Counted from the first letter of the stretch, positions 23,138-34,331 are shown. The stretch: DNA of 37,732 nt from Candidatus Palauibacter soopunensis (GCF_947581735.1 NZ_CANPVT010000054.1:1-37732), one strand, 5' to 3'. Made by a program: numbers and translations. Notes: generated by a model not told the origin, from the sequence alone.

Positions 23138-25084
23138 ATGGGCAAGATCATCGGAATCGATCTCGGGACGACGAACTCGGTCGTCGCCGTAATGGAAGGT
23201 GGAGACCCCGTCGTCATCCCGAGCGCGGAGGGCGCGCGCACCACGCCCTCGGTGGTCGCCTTCACGAAGGAGGGAGAGCGGCTCGTCGGGCAGGTCGCCA
23301 AGCGGCAGGCCGTCACGAACCCGCTCAACACCGTCGCCTCGATCAAGCGCTTCATGGGCCGCAAGCGGTCCGAGGTGGGCGAGGAGATGAAGCTCGTCAC
23401 CTACGACATCCAGGGTGACAACCAGGACCGCGTCCAGGTGCGGATTGCGCACGCGGACAAGACCTTCACGCCGCCCGAACTCTCGGCCATGGTGCTGCAG
23501 AAGATGAAGCAGACGGCCGAGGATTACCTGGGCCAGGAGGTGACGGAGGCGGTGATCACGGTTCCGGCCTACTTCAACGACGCCCAGCGCCAGGCGACGA
23601 AGGACGCGGGCCGCGTGGCCGGTCTCACCGTCCGCCGGATCATCAACGAGCCGACGGCCGCGGCGCTCGCCTACGGCCTCGACAAGAAGTCGGACGAGAA
23701 GATCGCGGTGTTCGACCTCGGCGGCGGCACCTACGACATCTCCGTGCTCGAACTCGGGGACGGCGTGTTCGAGGTGAAGGCCACCAACGGCGACACGCAC
23801 CTCGGCGGAGACGACTTCGACCAGCGCCTCATCAACTGGCTCGTCGACGAGTTCAAGAAGGACCAGGGGATCGATCTCTCGGCCGACCCGATGGCCCTGC
23901 AGCGCCTCAAGGAGGCGGCGGAAAAGGCGAAGATCGAGCTCAGTTCGACGATGCAGACCGACATCAACCTCCCCTTCATCACAGCGGATGCGTCGGGGCC
24001 CAAGCACCTCAACCTCGCCCTCACGCGGGCGAAGTTCGAGCAGTTGGTCGACGACCTGATCCAGCGCACGATTCCGCCGATGGAGAAGGCGCTGGCGGAC
24101 GCCGGTCTCTCGGTCGATCAGATCGACGAAGTCATTCTCGTCGGTGGCTCGACCCGGATCCCCAAGATCCAGGAAGTCGTGAAGGATTTCTTCGGCCAGG
24201 ACCCGCACAAGGGCGTGAACCCGGACGAGGTCGTGGGCATCGGGGCCGCGATCCAGGGCGGCGTGCTCGGCGGCGACGTAAAGGACGTCCTCCTCCTCGA
24301 CGTCACGCCGCTCTCCCTCGGGATCGAGACGCTGGGTGGGGTCATGACGTCGCTCATCGAGCGCAACACGACGATCCCCACGAAGAAGTCGGAGATCTTC
24401 TCGACCGCGGAGGACAACCAGAACACGGTCGACATCCACGTCCTCCAGGGCGAGCGGAAGATGGCGAGCGGCAACAAGACGATCGGCCGCTTCCAGCTCA
24501 CGGGCATTCCGCCCGCGCCGCGCGGCGTGCCCCAGGTCGAGGTCACCTTCGACATCGACGCGAACGGCATTCTGCACGTGAGCGCCAGGGACAAGGCGAC
24601 GGGCAAGGAGCAGAAGATTCGCATCGAGGCGTCTTCGGGGCTCTCCGACGCCGAGATCGAGAGCATGGTGAGGGACGCGGAATCGCACGCGGCCGAGGAC
24701 CAGGAGCGGCGCGAGACCGTCGAGTCCCGCAACCGGCTGGACTCGCTCGTGTACCAGACCGAGAAGAACCTCGAGGACTGGAAGGAGTCGCTCGACGACG
24801 CGGACCGGTCCACGATCGAGGAGACGCTGGAGCGGGGGCGGGCCGCGCTCAAGCAGGACGACACGGAGGAAGTGGCGGCGGCGACCACGGCCATCCAGGA
24901 AGCGGTCGGCGCGGCGGCGCAGAAGATGTACGCCGCGGCCGGGATGGGAGCCGACGCCACCCCGGGCGACATGCCGGGCGACGGCGACGGAGAGGCCGAA
25001 GTCGAGGTGGAAGCGGACGACGCCGAGGAAGAGGAGGTCGTCGAGGCGGATTACGAGATCGTCGAGGAGTCCGACGACAAGTAG
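23138..25084 (+). CDS. dnaK: molecular chaperone DnaK (Hsp70)
   Basis: ATP-driven refolding chaperone of the cytosol. The 648 residues start with the nucleotide-binding signature [18 protein letters not shown] and contain [34 protein letters not shown] and [13 protein letters not shown]. The linker [16 protein letters not shown] precedes the substrate-binding domain. The tail is acidic and ends [13 protein letters not shown], a normal DnaK type. An AAGGAA ribosome site is just upstream. Neither grpE nor dnaJ follows; the next gene is an htrA-type protease. A strong GC-rich hairpin lies after the stop. Confidence 0.98.
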   Translation: MGKIIGIDLGTTNSVVAVMEGGDPVVIPSAEGARTTPSVVAFTKEGERLVGQVAKRQAVTNPLNTVASIKRFMGRKRSEVGEEMKLVTYDIQGDNQDRVQVRIAHADKTFTPPELSAMVLQKMKQTAEDYLGQEVTEAVITVPAYFNDAQRQATKDAGRVAGLTVRRIINEPTAAALAYGLDKKSDEKIAVFDLGGGTYDISVLELGDGVFEVKATNGDTHLGGDDFDQRLINWLVDEFKKDQGIDLSADPMALQRLKEAAEKAKIELSSTMQTDINLPFITADASGPKHLNLALTRAKFEQLVDDLIQRTIPPMEKALADAGLSVDQIDEVILVGGSTRIPKIQEVVKDFFGQDPHKGVNPDEVVGIGAAIQGGVLGGDVKDVLLLDVTPLSLGIETLGGVMTSLIERNTTIPTKKSEIFSTAEDNQNTVDIHVLQGERKMASGNKTIGRFQLTGIPPAPRGVPQVEVTFDIDANGILHVSARDKATGKEQKIRIEASSGLSDAEIESMVRDAESHAAEDQERRETVESRNRLDSLVYQTEKNLEDWKESLDDADRSTIEETLERGRAALKQDDTEEVAAATTAIQEAVGAAAQKMYAAAGMGADATPGDMPGDGDGEAEVEVEADDAEEEEVVEADYEIVEESDDK

Positions 25085-25106
25085 CCCGCCGCCGGCAACG
25101 TCTCAC

Positions 25107-25151
25107 CGCGCGACCCGGGAGCCCGCACGACGGGCAACCCCGGGTCGCGCG
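25107..25151 (+). terminator. strong hairpin after dnaK
   Basis: CGCGCGACCCGGG (25107-25119) and CCCGGGTCGCGCG (25139-25151) are perfect 13-bp inverted arms around 19 nt that themselves hold a CCCG/CGGG stem. There is no U-run, so it may act as a Rho-assisted or 3'-end stabilising structure. Confidence 0.6.
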
Positions 25152-25239
25152 CCGTTCATCCCATGGTTCGGCGTTCGGGCGTGACGGACCCGGTGTGGTC
25201 ACCGTCATTGGCCCGAGTTGGAGAAACGCCGATTCGGTC

Positions 25240-25248
25240 TGCTATATT
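25240..25248 (+). promoter_or_regulatory. extended -10 promoter of the htrA-type gene
   Basis: TGCTATATT (25240-25248) is an extended -10 (TGn plus TATATT, 5 of 6). A weak -35, TTGGAG (25218-25223), is 19 bp upstream. The leader to the ATG at 25296 would be about 40 nt, with GGAG and GAGGG before the start. Confidence 0.55.
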
Positions 25249-25295
25249 CGTACTTCGGCCGTCAGGTGATACGGCCGGGAGAGGGAGATAGAGGG

Positions 25296-26903
25296 ATGAG
25301 CGATTCGCTGCGTACTCGACTGAACCTGCTGATCGCGACGGCGATCGCGTTCGCGTTCGGCGTAGGGCTGGCTTCGGTTCTGGACCTGACCCCGGTTTCG
25401 ATCGCGGCGGACAGCAACCGGGACGCGGGGTGGGTGGACGGAGCCCCCGCGGGCGCCGAGATGACGATGGAGGACGGCTTCGCCAACGTGGCGCAGCGCG
25501 TGGCTCCCGCGGTCGTAACGATCTACCTGACGGCGGAGCGGGAGACCTCTCCGAACGCGTCCCCGTTCCCGCCGGGGTTCGAGCCACCGCCGGGGTTCGA
25601 GTTCCCGCCCGGGTTCGAGTTCCCACCCGATTCCGAACAGGACCGCGAGGAAGAGCGGCGGCCGCAGACGGTCGAGTGGAGCGGATCCGGCTTCATCGTC
25701 TCGGAGGCCGGCTACGTGGTGACGAACAACCACGTGGTCGCGGGCGCGGAACGCATCGACATCGAACTCCACGACGGACGAGTGTTCGACGACGTGGAAC
25801 TCGTGGGCCGCGATCCGCAGACCGACGTGGCGCTGCTGAGGCTCGAGGTGGACGACATCGCCGTCCTTCCCATCGGCTCCAGTGACGAGACCGCCGTAGG
25901 CGAGTGGGTGCTCGCCATCGGAAGCCCCGGCTTCCGCACGGCGCCCGGACCGCTGCTGTCGTCCGTGACGGCGGGGATCGTCTCCGCCAAGGGGCGCAAC
26001 ATCTCCATCCTCCGGCAGCGCAGCCCGCTCGCGATCGAGGACTTCATCCAGACGGATGCGGTCATCAACCGGGGCAACTCGGGCGGGCCGCTCGTGAATG
26101 CGGCGGGCGAGGTGATCGGAATCAACACGGCGATCCTGTCGACGACGGGGAGCTACCAGGGGTACGGCTTCGCGGTCCCGATCGAGCTCGCCCGCGAGGT
26201 CGTCGACGATCTGATCGAATTCGGCGAGGTGCGGCGGGCGCTCATCGGCGTCTCGATTACCGATGTCGACGCCGCGGACGCCGCGTTCTACGGTCTGGAG
26301 CGCGTCGAGGGCGCGAAGATCCAGACTTTCTCCTTCGACGACAGTCCCGCCATGCTCGCCGGGCTCGAAGGCGGCGATGTCATCGTGGGCGTGGCGGGAC
26401 AACCCGTCTCCGGCGTTTCGGAACTGCAGCGGCGGATCCGGGCTTTCGAGCCGGGCGAGACCGTGGAACTGGACGTCGTGCGCCGCTCCACACTGGAGCG
26501 CGACCGGGCGCGTGTCCGTCTCATCTCGGCGGACGACGACTCGCCGCCGCAGGTCGCGGCACGCTCCGAGCCGACCGAGGCGACCGGCGATGTCCTCGGT
26601 CTCGCGGTGAAGGATGACGCCGAAGTCGAAGCCCGGGAACATGCGCGGTACAGGATCGACCCCGGTTTCAAGGGCGTCGTCATCGTCGGCGGAGATCGGA
26701 GAGGCGCCGTCGGGCGGCTGCGCCTTCCCGAGGGGACCCTCATCGTCGACATCAACGGCGAGGAGATTGAGGGGCGGGCCGACTACGAGCGCATCATCTC
26801 CGGGCTGGGGCCCGGCGATGCGCTGAGCGTGCATCTCGATCTCCTGCTGGGCGACGGGAGTCGACAGGACGCGTTCCGGAGCGTCGTGATCCCGGAACGC
26901 TGA
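25296..26903 (+). CDS. HtrA/DegP-family serine protease with two PDZ domains
   Basis: An envelope protease/chaperone. The 535 residues begin with a membrane anchor or uncleaved signal (about 10-30), so the catalytic part lies outside the cytoplasm. The trypsin-like domain has His146 (TNNHVVAG), Asp177 (QTDVALL) and Ser262 (NRGNSGGPLVN). PDZ1 is around 310-405 (ALIGVSITDVDAADAAFYGL; GLEGGDVIVGVAG) and a more divergent PDZ2 around 435-530. The N-terminal loop carries an in-frame proline-rich repeat (PPGFEF) at about 92-112. I chose the ATG at 25296, which has a GAGGG just upstream; the longer frame starts inside the promoter. Confidence 0.95.
   Translation: MSDSLRTRLNLLIATAIAFAFGVGLASVLDLTPVSIAADSNRDAGWVDGAPAGAEMTMEDGFANVAQRVAPAVVTIYLTAERETSPNASPFPPGFEPPPGFEFPPGFEFPPDSEQDREEERRPQTVEWSGSGFIVSEAGYVVTNNHVVAGAERIDIELHDGRVFDDVELVGRDPQTDVALLRLEVDDIAVLPIGSSDETAVGEWVLAIGSPGFRTAPGPLLSSVTAGIVSAKGRNISILRQRSPLAIEDFIQTDAVINRGNSGGPLVNAAGEVIGINTAILSTTGSYQGYGFAVPIELAREVVDDLIEFGEVRRALIGVSITDVDAADAAFYGLERVEGAKIQTFSFDDSPAMLAGLEGGDVIVGVAGQPVSGVSELQRRIRAFEPGETVELDVVRRSTLERDRARVRLISADDDSPPQVAARSEPTEATGDVLGLAVKDDAEVEAREHARYRIDPGFKGVVIVGGDRRGAVGRLRLPEGTLIVDINGEEIEGRADYERIISGLGPGDALSVHLDLLLGDGSRQDAFRSVVIPER
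25566..25637 (+). repeat. 18-bp tandem repeat inside the htrA-type gene
   Basis: Three close copies of an 18-bp unit (25566-25583, 25584-25601, 25602-25619; for example TTCCCGCCGGGGTTCGAG) and one degenerate copy (25620-25637) encode a repeated F/P-PPGFE peptide. It lies in the exposed loop before the catalytic His, so copy number could vary without breaking the frame. Confidence 0.8.
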
Positions 26904-27005
26904 GCCGCGGGGCGCCGGCGGAGCGGGGTTCTGCTTGCCCACGTTCCAGCCGGTGCCGAGATTCCCGGCCGATCCCGGCGCTGCGTTCGACCTGGCGGGG
27001 TTCGC

Positions 27006-27088
27006 GCGAAAGTGGCGGAATTGGCAGACGCGCCAGCCTTAGGAGCTGGTGGCCCTTGGCCGTGGGGGTTCGAGTCCCCCCTTTCGCA
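27006..27088 (+). tRNA. tRNA-Leu (anticodon UAG)
   Basis: The acceptor arms GCGAAAG (27006-27012) and CTTTCGC (27081-27087) pair perfectly. The anticodon stem CCAGC/GCTGG encloses the loop CTTAGGA with anticodon TAG. A long variable arm (class II tRNA) and the T arm GGGGGTTCGAGTCCCCC are present. The discriminator is A. The next bases are CTT, so CCA is not encoded. It lies about 100 bp after the protease and 67 bp before tig; no clear promoter was found. Confidence 0.96.
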
Positions 27089-27155
27089 CTTCGTGCCGTG
27101 ACACTGCCGTTGACCCGTGCGGGGACACGAACACACGAGCGGGAGCCATACGACC

Positions 27156-28427
27156 TTGAGCGCAGCCGATTCACAAGCCGCCGCGACAGATCCGTTCGAC
27201 GTCGAGATCAAGCGAGAGAACGACTACCTGCGGCGCCTCGACGTGTCCGTGGACCCCGCGCAGGTGGCGGCGACGCGCCGCCGGGAAGCCGCCAGGCTCC
27301 GGAAGACGACCCGCATCAAGGGATTCCGGAAGGGGAAGGTCCCGGTGCGGATCGTCGAGGAACGCTACGGTCCCCTCATCGACGAACGGACGGTCGACGC
27401 GCTCGTCAACCGGGCGTTTCGGGACGCCGTGCAGCGGCACGACCTCTCCACCGTTGGGGAACCCGTGGTCAGCGAACTGGATTACCGGCCCGGGGAGCGG
27501 CTCTCGTTTCGCATCGACGTGGAGGTGATGCCGGCGATCGAGCTTGCGCGGATCGGAGGATTCCGGGTCAAGCGGCGCGAGGTGGCCGTCGAGGATGCGG
27601 ACGTCGACGAGGTCATCGAGAACATCCGCAAGGAAAACGCCGTGCTGCAGCCCGTGGACCGGGCGCCGCGGAACGGAGACGTCGTCGCCGTGGCCATCAG
27701 GGAACGTGAGGGGGGCGACGGCGCCGCGGAGAAGCCGTATCGGTTCGAGCTGGGCGCGGGGTACGCGATTCCGGATGTCGAGGACGCGATCCTCGCGCTG
27801 GCGCCCGGCGAGGAAGGCACATTCACGGTCTCCTACCCGGACGACTTCGGTGCCGCGGAACTCGCGGGAACCACCCGGTCGCTGCGGATCCGTCTCGACG
27901 AGGTCCGAACGAGCGAGCTTCCGGACCTCACGGACGAGTTCGCGAGCGAGATCGGAAATTTCGGGACGCTGGCGGAGCTTCGCGAAGCGGTCGAAAAGGA
28001 ACTCCTCGCGCGGGGTGAACGTCAGGCGGACGAGGAAGTCGGCGAACAACTCCTCGACGCGGTGATCGAAGCAAACGCCTTCGAGGTGCCGCCGAGTCTC
28101 ACGTCGCGTTATCTTGACCGGGTGATCGACGCCCCCGAGGGAGCGGATCCCGAGCAGGTCGAGGAGGCCCGCAGGTCCGTGGCCCCGCAGGTGGAACGTC
28201 AGATCAAGCGGGATCTGGTGCTCGAGCGACTCATCGAGGATCAGGGACTCGATCTGTCGAGCGAGGAATTCGACGAGCGCCTGTCGGAACTGGGGAACGC
28301 GCGGGGCAAGAGCCTGGTGGAGATACGCCGGCAGCTCGCGAAGGAGAAGCAGCTCGACCCGCTCCGCCGCCGTTTTGCCATCGACAAGGCGTTCCGGTTT
28401 CTGATCGATGGCTCGGACGTGAACTGA
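27156..28427 (+). CDS. tig: trigger factor
   Basis: A ribosome-bound chaperone that meets nascent chains at the exit tunnel. The ribosome-docking signature GFRKGKVP is present in the N-terminal domain. The middle FKBP-like domain (NGDVVAVAIRER; LAPGEEGTFTVSYPDDF) and the C-terminal helical arms follow. I prefer the TTG at 27156 (423 residues), which has GGGAG 10 bp upstream. A GTG at 27117 would add 13 residues but has no ribosome site. First protein gene of the tig-clpP-clpX-engB series downstream of tRNA-Leu. Confidence 0.94.
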   Translation: MSAADSQAAATDPFDVEIKRENDYLRRLDVSVDPAQVAATRRREAARLRKTTRIKGFRKGKVPVRIVEERYGPLIDERTVDALVNRAFRDAVQRHDLSTVGEPVVSELDYRPGERLSFRIDVEVMPAIELARIGGFRVKRREVAVEDADVDEVIENIRKENAVLQPVDRAPRNGDVVAVAIREREGGDGAAEKPYRFELGAGYAIPDVEDAILALAPGEEGTFTVSYPDDFGAAELAGTTRSLRIRLDEVRTSELPDLTDEFASEIGNFGTLAELREAVEKELLARGERQADEEVGEQLLDAVIEANAFEVPPSLTSRYLDRVIDAPEGADPEQVEEARRSVAPQVERQIKRDLVLERLIEDQGLDLSSEEFDERLSELGNARGKSLVEIRRQLAKEKQLDPLRRRFAIDKAFRFLIDGSDVN

Positions 28428-28455
28428 TTGGCCGCAAACCACGTGAGGGACTGAT

Positions 28456-29091
28456 TTGAGCACGATATTCGCACCGTACGTCATCGAACGGTCGAGCCGC
28501 GGGGAACGCACGTACGACATCTTCTCGCGTCTCCTCATGGACCGGATCGTCTTCCTCGGGGCTCCGATCAACGACGATGTGGCGAACGTGGTGATCGCCC
28601 AGTTGCTCTTCCTGGAGGCGGACAACCCGGAGCGCGAGATCAACATCTACATCAACTCGCCGGGGGGAAGCGTCCAGGCAGGACTCGCGATCTACGACAC
28701 GATGCAATTCCTGAACGCGCCCGTGGCGACGATGTGCATGGGGATGGCTGCGTCGATGGGAGCCTTCCTGCTCGCCGCCGGCACGCCCGGCAGGCGGCGT
28801 TCGCTGCCGAACGCGCGGATCATGATCCACCAGCCTTCCGGCGGCTCCTATGGGACGGCTGCGGACATCGAGATTCAGGCGAAGGAAATCCTCAACGCCC
28901 GCGAGCGGCTGAACCGGATTCTCGCCGAACACACGGGGCAGGATCTCGAGCGGATCGCCGAGGATGTCGACCGCGACCGCTTCATGTCCCCCGAGGAAGC
29001 AAAGGATTACGGGCTCATCGACCTCGTGGTCGCGCGTGAGGCGGAGGTTGACGGTAAGAACGGCCGACCCGGCCCCACCGTCGCAAAGTAG
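28456..29091 (+). CDS. clpP: ATP-dependent Clp protease proteolytic subunit
   Basis: The serine peptidase of the ClpXP complex forms the 14-mer degradation chamber. The 211 residues carry the triad Ser100 ([12 protein letters not shown]), His125 (IMIHQPSGG) and Asp174 (DRDRFMS), with spacings identical to E. coli Clp[19 protein letters not shown] is the family signature. The start is TTG with GAGGGA about 6 bp upstream and lies 28 bp after tig. It precedes clpX, its unfoldase partner. Confidence 0.97.
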   Translation: MSTIFAPYVIERSSRGERTYDIFSRLLMDRIVFLGAPINDDVANVVIAQLLFLEADNPEREINIYINSPGGSVQAGLAIYDTMQFLNAPVATMCMGMAASMGAFLLAAGTPGRRRSLPNARIMIHQPSGGSYGTAADIEIQAKEILNARERLNRILAEHTGQDLERIAEDVDRDRFMSPEEAKDYGLIDLVVAREAEVDGKNGRPGPTVAK

Positions 29092-29127
29092 CACCGGAGC
29101 AACCCGAGGGACCGAGGGGAGGCGACG

Positions 29128-30375
<1,248 letters not shown>

Positions 30376-30382
30376 CGGGCCT

Positions 30383-31003
30383 GTGCCGCCGGCTGACAAC
30401 GTCGTCACGCGCGTCAGGACGGTCGAGTTTGTCGGCGCCGTCGGTGCGGCCGGCCAGAAGCCGCCGCGCGACCTCCCCCAGATCGCGATCGCCGGGCGCT
30501 CGAATGTCGGGAAGTCCTCGCTGCTCAACCGGCTCGTGGGGCGGAAAAGCCTCGCGCGAACCTCGAAGCAGCCGGGGCGCACCCGCGAGATCAACTTCTT
30601 CCTCGTCGACGACCGCTACATGCTCGTCGATTTGCCGGGCTACGGGTTCGCGAAGGCGCCGAAGACCGTGCGGGAGAAGTGGGGGCGGCTGATCGACGGG
30701 TATCTGCGCCGGACCACGAAGCTGCTCGGACTCGTGCTGCTCGTGGACGCGCGCCGCGGACTCACGGACGACGATGAGCGGATGATCGAGTTCCTGGGGG
30801 CGACCGGGACGCCGACGCTTTTCGCGCTCACGAAGACGGACAAGCTGAACCGGTCCGGGCGCCGGCGGGCGACGGAGAGGCTGCGCGAGGCGCTCGAACT
30901 CGATGCGGACCAGCTGGTCGAAACGTCCGCACGCACCGGCGCCGGCGTCGACACGCTGCGCGAGAGCATCACCGCCCTCCTTGCGGAAGCGGAGACCGGC
31001 TAG
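30383..31003 (+). CDS. engB: ribosome-biogenesis GTPase EngB/YihA
   Basis: A small TRAFAC GTPase needed for large ribosomal subunit assembly. The 206 residues show G1 GRSNVGKS (38-45), a conserved threonine in RTSKQPGRTREINFF, G3 DLPGYGFAKAP, G4 TKTDKL and the C-terminal SA-type motif (ETSARTGAGVDTLR). The GTG start lies 8 bp after the clpX stop codon, so the two are surely co-transcribed. Confidence 0.95.
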   Translation: MPPADNVVTRVRTVEFVGAVGAAGQKPPRDLPQIAIAGRSNVGKSSLLNRLVGRKSLARTSKQPGRTREINFFLVDDRYMLVDLPGYGFAKAPKTVREKWGRLIDGYLRRTTKLLGLVLLVDARRGLTDDDERMIEFLGATGTPTLFALTKTDKLNRSGRRRATERLREALELDADQLVETSARTGAGVDTLRESITALLAEAETG

Positions 31004-31054
31004 CCGCTCGAAGCACCGCGCTTCAGGCCACGGGACGGGCAGAGGGGAGACGCG

Positions 31055-32251
31055 ATGAGAAAGTTCGTCATCGGACTGATCGGGCTCTTTCGGCGCCTCT
31101 CGCTCGCGGCGCAGAAACTGCGGGGCCGGACGCCTGCGGATACCGCAGCGCAGCGCGTGGTCAGCGGCAAGGCGTGGGACGAATTCTGCGACACGCTGAA
31201 GGCGGCGGGGGCCGCGCTGACCTTCCCCGGCGCGCCCCGCGACCCCTTCAACCAGGCGGAGGGATACCGGTATCTCAGCCGCCTGGCCCGCGGGGGGTTC
31301 ATGGCCTTCGTGGAACACGCCGACCCGCGGGCGCCCGTGCTGCACCGCGTGGCCCACGAGACGGTGAAGCTGGGGAGCGACAACCCCGACAACTACTACC
31401 AGACGGCGGCCATTCACGGCGACTTCGAGTACCGGATCTCCGGGCGGCGCAACACGGTGACGTACCTCGGCTTCGGCACGCAGGCCGGCCACTACGGGCA
31501 GAGCGGCGGCCTGCCCCCCACCGGTTACATCGAGGCCGGCGAGATGGAGATCGACGAGGCTGGGACCTTCGAACTCATCGTCAGCGGCCGGCGCCACGAT
31601 GGGAACTGGCTGCCGATGACGGCGGAGAGCCGCACGCTGATCGTGCGCCAGACCTTCCTCGACCGGGAGACCGAGGTGCCGGCCGAACTTCACATCGAGC
31701 GTATCGGGTGCGCGGACGATGAGAAGCGGCCCCGACCGCTCACGCCGGAGCAGATCGATGAGGGGCTGAAGTCCGCCGGCACCCTGGTGGCGGGGGCGGC
31801 GATGCTGTTCGCGAACTGGGCTCGAGGCTTCCGGAAACACTCGAACACCCTGCCGAGGTTCGATCCGGACGTGTCGCTCCAGGCGGGCGGCGACCCGAAC
31901 ATCGCCTACTACCACAGTCACTGGGCCGTGGAGGACGACGAAGCGCTCGTCATCGAAGCGATGCCGCCCGAGTGCGAGCACTGGAACTTTCAACTGAACA
32001 ACTACTGGATGGAATCGCTGGACTACCGCTATCACACCATCCACACGAACAAGCACCTCGCGCACCACGAGGAGGACGGTTCCGTACGCCTCGTCGTCTC
32101 CCATGAAGATCCCGGGCTCCCGAACTGGCTGGAGACGGCGGGCCATACATCGGGGACGATGTGCTTCCGGTGGATCCGGGCGGTGGAGCACCCGCAGCCG
32201 CGAACGCGGCTCGTGAAGCTCTCGGAACTGCGCTCGCTTCGCGAGGCGTAG
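31055..32251 (+). CDS. DUF1214-like protein, function unknown
   Basis: A 398-residue protein. The C-terminal third (EHWNFQLNNYWMESLDYRYH; then DPGLPNWLETAGHTSGTMCFRW in two blocks) resembles DUF1214 proteins, which are beta-rich and of unknown function. A hydrophobic N-terminus (MRKFVIGLIGLF) could be a membrane anchor. The middle is soluble, with many Tyr, His and Trp. Its neighbours are a sulfotransferase and an SDR in the same direction with gaps of about 20 bp or less, so it is probably part of a small lipid- or sterol-like modification pathway. The family call is from memory, moderately sure; the role is open. Confidence 0.65.
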   Translation: MRKFVIGLIGLFRRLSLAAQKLRGRTPADTAAQRVVSGKAWDEFCDTLKAAGAALTFPGAPRDPFNQAEGYRYLSRLARGGFMAFVEHADPRAPVLHRVAHETVKLGSDNPDNYYQTAAIHGDFEYRISGRRNTVTYLGFGTQAGHYGQSGGLPPTGYIEAGEMEIDEAGTFELIVSGRRHDGNWLPMTAESRTLIVRQTFLDRETEVPAELHIERIGCADDEKRPRPLTPEQIDEGLKSAGTLVAGAAMLFANWARGFRKHSNTLPRFDPDVSLQAGGDPNIAYYHSHWAVEDDEALVIEAMPPECEHWNFQLNNYWMESLDYRYHTIHTNKHLAHHEEDGSVRLVVSHEDPGLPNWLETAGHTSGTMCFRWIRAVEHPQPRTRLVKLSELRSLREA

Positions 32252-32271
32252 GCGAGGCGGACGGCAGCCCA

Positions 32272-33516
32272 GTGCGGACCTCGACGGAGTACCGCAGGCC
32301 GTACCGCCCTCTGGCCGTTTCCCTCTTCAACCAGGTGGGGAGGGCGGCCCGGAGGTGCGGCTTCGGCGGCGCCCTGGACGTCGGCCGCATGATCGCCGCC
32401 GCGAGGCGACGGACGGGACTCTCGGACTTCGGCGATGAGTGGTTCCTGGAGCCCCTCGAGGTGCTCGTCGAATCGATCAACGCGGAGGCGCGACTGACGG
32501 CGCTCGGCGCGACGATTCAGCGCTCCCGGATCGTCTCGGCCCTGGCGATTCGATTGCGCGCGGCACGGTTGCTTCGGGAGCGCCCGGAGATTCTCGACGT
32601 GGACCTGGGGCGTATCCTCCTCATCGCGGGCCTGCAGCGCACCGGGACGACGACGCTGCACCGGTTGCTTGCCGCCGACCCCGGGACTCGCGCCCTGCGT
32701 GCGTGGGAAGTCCTAAACCCCGTGCCTCTCCGGGACGAAGGGACGGGGGCTCCGCGGCGCCGTATGCGTCAGGCGAAACGCGCCGCGCGGGCGATCGGGT
32801 TCCTGGCGCCCGATTTCCGAGCCGTTCACCCCATGGCCTGGGACGCGCCGGAGGAGGACGTCCTTCTGCTCGATCTCTCGTTCATGAGCCAGGCGCCGGA
32901 AGCGGCGATGCATGTGCCGAGCTATTCGCGCTGGCTCGAAGCCCGGGACCACACGAAGTGCTACGAGTACATGCTCACGGTGCTGAAAATCCTGCACTGG
33001 CAGCGCCCAGGTGACCGCTGGGTGCTCAAGACGCCGCATCACATGGAACACCTCGACGTCATCCTCGATGTCTTCCCCGACGTGTGCGTCATCCAGACGC
33101 ATCGCGATCCGAAGAAATCGGTGCCGTCGTTCTGCAGTATGGTCGCGCATGGACGCGGCATTTTCAGCGACCATGTGGATCCGGTGGAGATCGGGGCGCA
33201 CTGGATGAGGAAGATCCGCCGGATGATGGAGCGCTCCATGAGCGTGCGGCGAAGCGCGGACGAGCATGTGTTCGTCGATGTATCATTCTACGACCTGATC
33301 GCGGATCCGCTCGGCGAGTTGCGCAGGATATACGGGGCCGCGGGGATCGACTTCACGGAGGCAGCCGCGGACGCCGCGAGAAGCGTCTCCGAACGAAGCG
33401 GGAAGGACGGCCACGGGAGGCACGTCTACGCGCCGGCCAGCTTCGGTCTCGACGAGGAGACCATAGACGGATACTCCGAGGCCTACCGCCGCAAATACCG
33501 GATACCGGACGAGTGA
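32272..33516 (+). CDS. sulfotransferase-family protein
   Basis: Members transfer sulfate from PAPS to hydroxyl groups. The 5'-phosphosulfate loop is GLQRTGTTTLHRLL (120-133 from the chosen start), a variant of the usual GxPRSGTT. The 3'-phosphate segment is VIQTHRDPKKSVPSFCSM. I chose the GTG at 32272 (414 residues; MRTSTEYRRPYRP), 20 bp after the preceding stop; the frame stays open upstream into the neighbouring gene. An ATG-type start is not available nearby and the ribosome site is weak. The acceptor substrate is unknown. It ends 3 bp before the SDR start. Confidence 0.82.
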   Translation: MRTSTEYRRPYRPLAVSLFNQVGRAARRCGFGGALDVGRMIAAARRRTGLSDFGDEWFLEPLEVLVESINAEARLTALGATIQRSRIVSALAIRLRAARLLRERPEILDVDLGRILLIAGLQRTGTTTLHRLLAADPGTRALRAWEVLNPVPLRDEGTGAPRRRMRQAKRAARAIGFLAPDFRAVHPMAWDAPEEDVLLLDLSFMSQAPEAAMHVPSYSRWLEARDHTKCYEYMLTVLKILHWQRPGDRWVLKTPHHMEHLDVILDVFPDVCVIQTHRDPKKSVPSFCSMVAHGRGIFSDHVDPVEIGAHWMRKIRRMMERSMSVRRSADEHVFVDVSFYDLIADPLGELRRIYGAAGIDFTEAAADAARSVSERSGKDGHGRHVYAPASFGLDEETIDGYSEAYRRKYRIPDE

Positions 33517-33519
33517 GAC

Positions 33520-34302
33520 ATGCGAGCCACGAACTACAACCGGAAGTTCAGGGCCTTCGCCAGCGGGGTCGTCGATCGTTTCTTCCAACGCCCCGGGCTG
33601 AGCCCCGTCCCGGAGGACGTCCGCCTCGACGGAAGGGTGTGCCTCGTGACGGGGGCCAACCGGGGCCTCGGAAGGGCGGTGGCGGTCGACCTGGCAAAAC
33701 GCGGCGCAGAGGTGCTCATGGCCTGCCGCGGCGGACATCCGGAGGCCGGGGAGGACGTCGGACGGCTCGCCGGTTCCGACGCAGTCGACATGCTTCGCGT
33801 GGACCTGGCCGACCTCGACTCCGTGCACGCGCTGTGCGACGGACTCGAACGCGAACGCCGCGAGGTGGACATCCTCGTCCTCAACGCCGGCCTGATGCCG
33901 GCGAAGGCACGCAGGTCGGTCCAGGGCTACGAGTTGATGTTCGCGGTTCATTTCCTGGCCAACCGCGTACTGATCGACCGACTGCTGGCGGGCGGCATCC
34001 TTCGGCCGGGCGATCGTGATGGAGAGGTCCCAAGAATCGTCTTCATCGTGTCCGAAACGCATCGGGCCGCCGATTCGATCGACTTCGGCGGGTTCGGCGC
34101 CTTTACCGACTACGGGCTGAAGGACGGCCTGAAGTACTATGCGTTGAGCAAACTGCACCTGTGCACCTATGCGCAGGAACTGTCGCGCCGACGGATAGCG
34201 AGGGGTATAGATTACGGCAGGAAATCATCTAAAGTCATACAGGACTGCATGATCCGCCATCCCTGCCGTTGGTGTTGGACCTTGCTGGACCGGGCCGGAT
34301 GA
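33520..34302 (+). pseudogene. short-chain dehydrogenase/reductase, 5' part, split by an integrative element
   Basis: An NAD(P)-dependent oxidoreductase of the SDR family. It has the cofactor loop TGANRGLG (about 44-51), NAG in ILVLNAG and the catalytic YALSK motif (about 207-211). After ELSRR (34190) the frame continues for 37 foreign residues (RIARGIDYGRKSS, ending at 34302). Normal SDR sequence resumes at 37678. The lost C-terminal part normally forms the substrate pocket, so this copy is probably inactive unless the element excises. Third gene of the DUF1214-sulfotransferase unit. Confidence 0.88.
34181..34190 (+). repeat. left attachment site core of the integrative element
   Basis: TGTCGCGCCG, shared with 37678-37687. 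It lies inside the SDR codons for LSRR. ACGGAT follows at 34191-34196; the right end has ACGGAT just before its core. Confidence 0.82.
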
Positions 34303-34331
34303 CCGGAATATCGGACTCGTTTGCCGGGAAA

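Noticed and set aside
21386-24688. A 1,100-codon minus-strand frame
   Set aside because: Only its 3' 483 codons are nupC; the rest runs antisense to dnaK and has no start signals.
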